A DNA stretch of 64,000 nucleotides from Frigidibacter sp037095735 (lineage in GTDB: Bacteria; Pseudomonadota; Alphaproteobacteria; Rhodobacterales; Rhodobacteraceae). Below the pieces are notes generated by a model. It saw only the letters and a program-made list of their open reading frames with translations. It was not told the origin of the DNA and ran no database searches. The stretch covers positions 1-64,000 of the forward strand of contig NZ_JBAWKD010000010.1 of NCBI RefSeq assembly GCF_037095735.1, written 5' to 3'. Below, piece after piece: positions 60,265-64,000 of the stretch; the stretch's first letter is position 1; every line of letters starts with the position of its first letter. A program made the translations under genes and the position numbers.

Positions 60265-61418
60265 CATCGTCTCCGTCCGCTGGCGACGGCAGGGGCCGGG
60301 GCGAGGCGGGCCTCGATCTGGCACCAGGCGAAGCTGACTGCAGAATAAAGGTAATAGACCTGGTGGAAGGCGAGCCCACCCAGGGCCACGCCCAGCCCGC
60401 CGGTGCGGGCGAGGAACCGGAAAAGCGCCGCATTCGCCGCCAGCGCCGCCAGCGCGAGAAGCCCGGCCAGGCCCCAGGAGGCGCCCGGGGACCCGAGGCC
60501 GGCCAGCGCCGCCAGCAGGGCCAACAGCAGCGCCGCGGCCAGCACCGCGCGGGCGCGCTCGGCCCGGCCGATGTTCAGCGTGTCGCCCAGCCCCTCGCGG
60601 CTGGCGATCAGCCGGCTCCAGGGCAGGGCGCGGTTGGCGATGTCGTTGCGGATCGTCGGGCCCATCCGCCAGCCCTTCAGGTGGCAGGCCTCCAGCCCCG
60701 GATCGACCGCGATCGCGCGGCCGGCGGCGGCGATGCGGTAGCCCAGCTCGATGTCCTCGATCGAGGGGCGCGGATAGGCCTGCGCGTCGAAGCCGCCCAG
60801 CGTGCGGAACAGGTCCGCCCTGACCGCGCCGCAGCCGGCCCAGAAGGTCTGCGCGCGCCCCCCCACCTGTCCTGGCGCCTCTCCTGGCGCCTGCCGCCCG
60901 GCCTGCAGGTGGTAGAAGCGGTGCGCGAGGTTCTTGTAGCGCGAGAACCAGTGCGGATCGGCGGGATGCGCATCATAGGCGCCGAAGACCGCCCCCACCG
61001 CCGGCTGCGCCAGCGCGGCGCGGATCCGCGCGGGGCCGCCCCGGCCCACGACCACGTCGCTGTCGACGAACCACAGGATGCCGCCGCGGGCGCGGGCGGC
61101 TGCGGCGTTGCGCGCCGCGGCGGGGCCCGCGTTGCGCGGCAGGCTCAGCACCTCGGCCCCGAGCGCGCGGGCGATCCCGGCCGAGCCGTCGGTGGCCGCG
61201 TCGTCGGCGACGATCACCTCGAGCACCTCGCCCGCCTCGCGCAGCGCGATCAGCGGCGGCAGCGCCCACGGCAGGAAGGCCGCCGCGTCATGGGCGGGCA
61301 TGATCACGCTGATGCGGTCGTCGCGGTCCATCTCCGGAACCGTCTCCGGGGCCCGGTCCGAAGACACGTCCGGGCCCGCATGAGGGCCGGGGGCCGGGGG
61401 GCGGATCGTCTGCTGCAT
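60264..61418 (-). CDS. Family 2 glycosyltransferase with C-terminal membrane segments
   Basis: A 384-residue GT2 enzyme. After 30 Pro-rich residues it has DRISVIMPAHDAAAFLPWAL, EVIVADDAATDGSAG, NAGPAAARNAAAARARG and the metal-binding FVDSDVVVG. The acceptor half has GGFDAQAYPRPSIEDIELGY. Two to three hydrophobic segments near the C-terminus (LAAALLLALLAALAGLGSPG and later) anchor it to the membrane. ATG 61418 overlaps the UXS stop (TGATG); a GTG 3 nt earlier is possible. The downstream flavoprotein gene overlaps its end. Confidence 0.87.
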   Translation of the reverse strand: MQQTIRPPAPGPHAGPDVSSDRAPETVPEMDRDDRISVIMPAHDAAAFLPWALPPLIALREAGEVLEVIVADDAATDGSAGIARALGAEVLSLPRNAGPAAARNAAAARARGGILWFVDSDVVVGRGGPARIRAALAQPAVGAVFGAYDAHPADPHWFSRYKNLAHRFYHLQAGRQAPGEAPGQVGGRAQTFWAGCGAVRADLFRTLGGFDAQAYPRPSIEDIELGYRIAAAGRAIAVDPGLEACHLKGWRMGPTIRNDIANRALPWSRLIASREGLGDTLNIGRAERARAVLAAALLLALLAALAGLGSPGASWGLAGLLALAALAANAALFRFLARTGGLGVALGGLAFHQVYYLYSAVSFAWCQIEARLAPAPAVASGRRR

Positions 61419-62410
61419 CACCCCGCCGAGCGCACCTTCCGCGGCGCTGTGACCAGGCCCTGGCGGGCGAGCAGCGTCTCGAAATAGTCGATGGTCTGGC
61501 CCAGGCCCTCGGCCAGCGGCACCTTCGGCGCCCAGTCGAGCAGCGCGGCGGCCTGCGAGATGTCGGGCTTGCGCCGGGTCGGATCGTCCGAGGGCAGCGG
61601 GAAGTGGCGGATCTCGGAGGCCGAGCCGGTCATCGCGATCACCTTCTGCGCCAGTTCGAGCACCGTGAACTCCTGCGGGTTGCCGATGTTCACCGGCCCG
61701 GTCACGTCCGGCCCGGTCGCCATCATCCGCACGATCCCCTCGAGCGTGTCGTCGACATAGCAGAAGGACCGCGTCTGGCTGCCGTCGCCATAGATGGTGA
61801 TCGGCAGGTTCTGCAAGGCCTGGATCACGAAGTTCGACACCACGCGGCCGTCGTCGATCAGCATCCGCGGCCCGAAGGTGTTGAACAGCCGCACCACCTT
61901 GATCTGCACGCCGTGCTCGCGGTGGTAGTCGAAGAAGATCGTCTCGGCGCAGCGCTTGCCCTCGTCATAGCAGGACCGCAGGCCGATCGGGTTCACATTG
62001 CCCCAGTAGGCCTCCATCTGCGGATGCTGCAGCGGGTCGCCATAGACCTCGGAGGTCGATGTCTGCAGGATCGGCACGCCCAGGCGCTTTGCCAGGCCCA
62101 GCATGTTGAAGGCCCCCAGCACCGAGGTCTTCATCGTCTGGATCGGGTCCTTCTGGTACTGCGGCGGCGAGGCCGGGCAGGCCAGGTTGTAGATCGTGTC
62201 GACATCGACATGCAGCGGCCGCGCCACGTCATGTTCCAGCAGCTCGAAGCGGGGGTTGGCCAGCAGCGGTTCGACATTCGACCGCGCCCCGGTCGAGAAG
62301 TCGTCGACGCAGAGCACGCCATAGCCCTCGGCCAGCAGCCGGCGGCAGAGATGCGAGCCGATGAAACCGGCACCGCCCGTGACGAGGACGCGTCCGCCAA
62401 AACCTGTCAT
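61418..62410 (-). CDS. uxs: UDP-glucuronate decarboxylase (UDP-xylose synthase)
   Basis: A 330-residue extended SDR converting UDP-glucuronate to UDP-xylose with bound NAD. The cofactor motif is RVLVTGGAGFIGSHLCRRLL. IYNLACPASPPQYQKDPIQT, TSTSEVYGDPLQHPQ and the catalytic SCYDEGKRCAE are hallmark UXS segments, as is FNTFGPRMLIDDGRVVSN. The length equals that of bacterial UXS. ATG 62410 has GGAAGG about 8 nt upstream. First gene of a leftward UXS-GT2-flavoprotein unit. With ugd it indicates xylose in the polysaccharide. Confidence 0.93.
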   Translation of the reverse strand: MTGFGGRVLVTGGAGFIGSHLCRRLLAEGYGVLCVDDFSTGARSNVEPLLANPRFELLEHDVARPLHVDVDTIYNLACPASPPQYQKDPIQTMKTSVLGAFNMLGLAKRLGVPILQTSTSEVYGDPLQHPQMEAYWGNVNPIGLRSCYDEGKRCAETIFFDYHREHGVQIKVVRLFNTFGPRMLIDDGRVVSNFVIQALQNLPITIYGDGSQTRSFCYVDDTLEGIVRMMATGPDVTGPVNIGNPQEFTVLELAQKVIAMTGSASEIRHFPLPSDDPTRRKPDISQAAALLDWAPKVPLAEGLGQTIDYFETLLARQGLVTAPRKVRSAG

Positions 62411-62527
62411 CTGCGATGCCTTCCGACAAAAGGGCCCAACGGCAGGACCGCCGGGGGGCAAACTGAAATGGCGCGACCCGCCAGCTCGAAACATCTGCTG
62501 TGCGGCAATTGTGACGATCCTGAGGCG

Positions 62528-62542
62528 TTTACCATTTGTAAA
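62528..62542. promoter_or_regulatory. Operator-like dyad TTTAC-N5-GTAAA upstream of UXS
   Basis: A perfect 5-bp inverted repeat with a 5-nt spacer in AT-rich sequence, about 120 nt upstream of the UXS start. It resembles a repressor operator, with no proof. Confidence 0.3.
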
Positions 62543-62700
62543 TCACTTGATACGGAGACAGCGATGCGGATTGTTCGCCGCGGGGGCGGGGGCGGGGCCC
62601 AGGGCCCGGCGAGACATCCCGCGCCCGATGCCTCGCGAGGCCCTTCGCTGCTGCGGCGCGCCGCGGCAGGGCGAAGATCCGCGCTGCCGGAAGTGTAGCA

Positions 62701-62712
62701 ATATCCTGATAT
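62701..62712. promoter_or_regulatory. ATATC-CT-GATAT dyad upstream of UXS
   Basis: A perfect 12-nt palindrome around two bases, with a further AATATC / GATATT pairing around it (62700-62723). The local sequence is the most AT-rich of the surrounding kilobase. Confidence 0.3.
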
Positions 62713-63378
62713 TCAGCGATATTTATCAATGGTCACCGAAAGGCCTAGCCGCGAGGGGACAGGGGCTGCCGCCCCGGCCATGCCTGCACTGCAGCGTGGC
62801 CGGCACAAGGAAGACGATCTCTGGGCCGGCCCGGTCGCCACGAGAAGTTGAATCAACAAAATGCGCAATTCAGGCCGATACAAAGGTAAACGGAAACAGT
62901 TCCGGATCCCCCGGAAGTCTCCGACAGAATCTCTCGGTCATCGCGGAAAGTCCTTCCCTTGCTAATCCGGGCGAAGCGTCTGGTGCGTCTGGTCGACGAG
63001 CGGACCTGCCTGCCGACCAGCCGGCGCTTGTGCCCTTTCCGCGCTGTGTTGACGTCAGCTGGGGTGAATGGTTTCTCGGGGGACGTCATGCGGCATCTTC
63101 CTGCCGGATGCCCTCCCTGCACCCGGATTGCGCCCAGACTGCCCGCAGCCTGCGCTTCCCTTGCGCGCCTCGCAGGCCGGGCACCGAGATGGATGTCGTT
63201 TCATGATCAGTGGGTTTCCGACCGACCGCATTCCTCCCGCCATTTCCCGCTGCCCGGCCCCCCGGGCCCTCTTCCGCCCGTTTCCGGACTGACGCCTCCT
63301 GATCCGATCGCCTCTCCACAGACAGCCTCCACCCCCGCCTCTGCTTCTTCCACGGTGCCATCCGCCGCGCTAGGCAGC

Positions 63379-64000
63379 ATGGCGATCCGCGAGCTCGAGT
63401 TCACCGCGCTGCCCGTGACGTTCGAGGCGCGCCCCGCGATGTCGGCCCCGGCACTGATCTGACTGCACCCGCGACCGCACCGAGGCCACGCGCGAGCTGG
63501 TTGCCCGCTTCCCGAGATCCGCTGCGTGCACGAGCCGCGGCCGGTCTCGATGTCGCGCGCAACTTCGTACTTGCCGAGGCTCGGCCCGAGTTGGGAACCT
63601 TACCGACGGCCATGCCGCTCGAAGCGCAATAACCCGCCCCAGATCGACTTCCGGCGCTATGGCGGCTGCCTGCGTGGCGACAAGAGGACGCGGCCCATAC
63701 GGGTTCGTTGCTAGACTGGTATACGGTGGCAGGGGTGAACATGGCGCTGCGCCGATCGGTGATGGAGCGGATCGGCGTCTATTACCCGGCGCTCGACGCC
63801 GGGACCGACGCCCGGCCGGGGGCGATGCCGACATGTTCCGCCACCTATTGCCATTGGCTACCGCATTACCCATGATCTCGAGGCGCTGAATTGGCACCGT
63901 TATCTTCGCTTGATGAAGGCGCTTGGCGAGCAACTGCACGGTTACGACGTCGCGGGCGGCTCAGTGCTGGCCAAGACGATGCTCCACGAGGGCAACCGGA
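63379..64000 (+). pseudogene. Decayed family 2 glycosyltransferase gene, runs off the window
   Basis: Fragments of a GT2 protein occur in order but in different frames. The first is CTRDRTEATRELVARFP in one frame, then EIRCVHEPRP in a second, then GLDVARNFVLAEARPE in the third, all within about 120 bp. Further on come NMALRRSVMERIGVYYPALD and DAGTDARPG, then after another shift GDADMF, and after another GYRITHDLEALNWHRYL. The catalytic Asp segment between the halves appears lost. At least four frameshifts, plus a stop after the first 27 codons from the ATG at 63379, show an inactive gene. The right end lies beyond the window. Confidence 0.75.

Larger units (their letters stand above)
62411..63378. 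other. Long gene-free region upstream of the UXS unit
   Basis: A 968-bp stretch with no supported gene on either strand. The left part should hold the UXS promoter and has two small dyads. Other short inverted repeats include GTTGA-A-TCAAC at 62847-62857 and TTCCGG-N5-CCGGAA near 62902. Base use drifts toward lower GC than the genes, as in decaying sequence; the decayed GT2 gene follows. Confidence 0.6.

Noticed and set aside
62853..63122. An 89-codon open frame on the minus strand in the gene-free region
   Set aside because: No ribosome site, no homology-like motif, basic low-complexity composition; probably chance.
1..64000. tRNA, rRNA or other structural RNA genes
   Set aside because: No cloverleaf, CCA-end or conserved rRNA stretch was recognised on reading both strands, though a covariance-model search was not possible.

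Overview
The window looks like part of the chromosome (or a large replicon) of a high-GC alphaproteobacterium, most likely Rhodobacteraceae. The evidence is the VPLPA-CTERM/exosortase D pair, a gene-transfer-agent (GTA) head-spike pair of the Rhodobacter capsulatus Rcc01079/Rcc01080 type, and dense operons joined by ATGA/GTGA/TGATG overlaps. Nearly all of it is one large exopolysaccharide (EPS)/capsule locus.

Layout. 1-1330: an IS5-type insertion sequence at the left edge, then three copies of a 24-nt perfect hairpin. 1.3-9.9 kb: a two-subunit PssD/PssE-type glycosyltransferase, GT2 and GT4 glycosyltransferases, a hexapeptide acyltransferase, two membrane acyltransferases and a membrane-anchored EEP hydrolase. 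9.96-12.5 kb: a three-gene flavin dehydrogenase module (small secreted subunit, GMC subunit, cytochrome c). 12.8-16.5 kb: Wzy-like polymerase, GT2 and a secreted beta-helix protein. 16.6-18.7 kb: the head-spike pair. 18.8-25.7 kb: a VPLPA-CTERM protein, a pyruvyl transferase, a nitroreductase-family protein, a Wzx-like flippase and two GT2 enzymes. 25.9-36.8 kb: the export and sorting core, namely tyrosine autokinase, Wzz/GumC-like copolymerase, AAA ATPase, PrsT-like TPR lipoprotein, Wza-like export protein, outer-membrane barrel, XrtD-EpsI fusion and a rhomboid protease. 37-45 kb: two paralogous VPLPA-CTERM proteins bracketing a complete type I secretion trio and the initiating sugar transferase. 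45-51.7 kb: ExoV-like pyruvyl transferase (damaged by an assembly artefact), Ugd, acyltransferase, UDP-glucuronate epimerase-like enzyme, membrane protein and GalE. 51.7-62.4 kb: two GT2 enzymes, a Wzm/Wzt ABC exporter, a further GT2, an epimerase, a UDP-galactopyranose-mutase-like flavoprotein, a GT2 and UDP-xylose synthase. 62.4-64 kb: a long gene-free stretch and a decayed GT2 gene.

How it fits together. Ugd, the 4-epimerases and UXS should supply UDP-GlcA, UDP-GalA, UDP-Gal and UDP-Xyl. The sugar transferase would start the repeat unit on undecaprenyl phosphate and many glycosyltransferases would extend it. Acyl and pyruvyl transferases would decorate it, and Wzx/Wzy with the copolymerase/kinase/Wza set (and perhaps the separate ABC exporter) would polymerise and export it. 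XrtD would process the VPLPA-CTERM proteins, whose surface fate probably depends on the polysaccharide. The head-spike genes inside the locus suggest a co-inherited capsule/receptor-binding pair.

Most notable observations: the GTA spikes inside the polysaccharide locus; the rhomboid next to XrtD; the paralogous VPLPA pair; an 8-mer CATTGTCG shared by five upstream regions of the export/sorting genes; and a 106-bp exact duplication around a single N at 45498, which is almost certainly an assembly join error.
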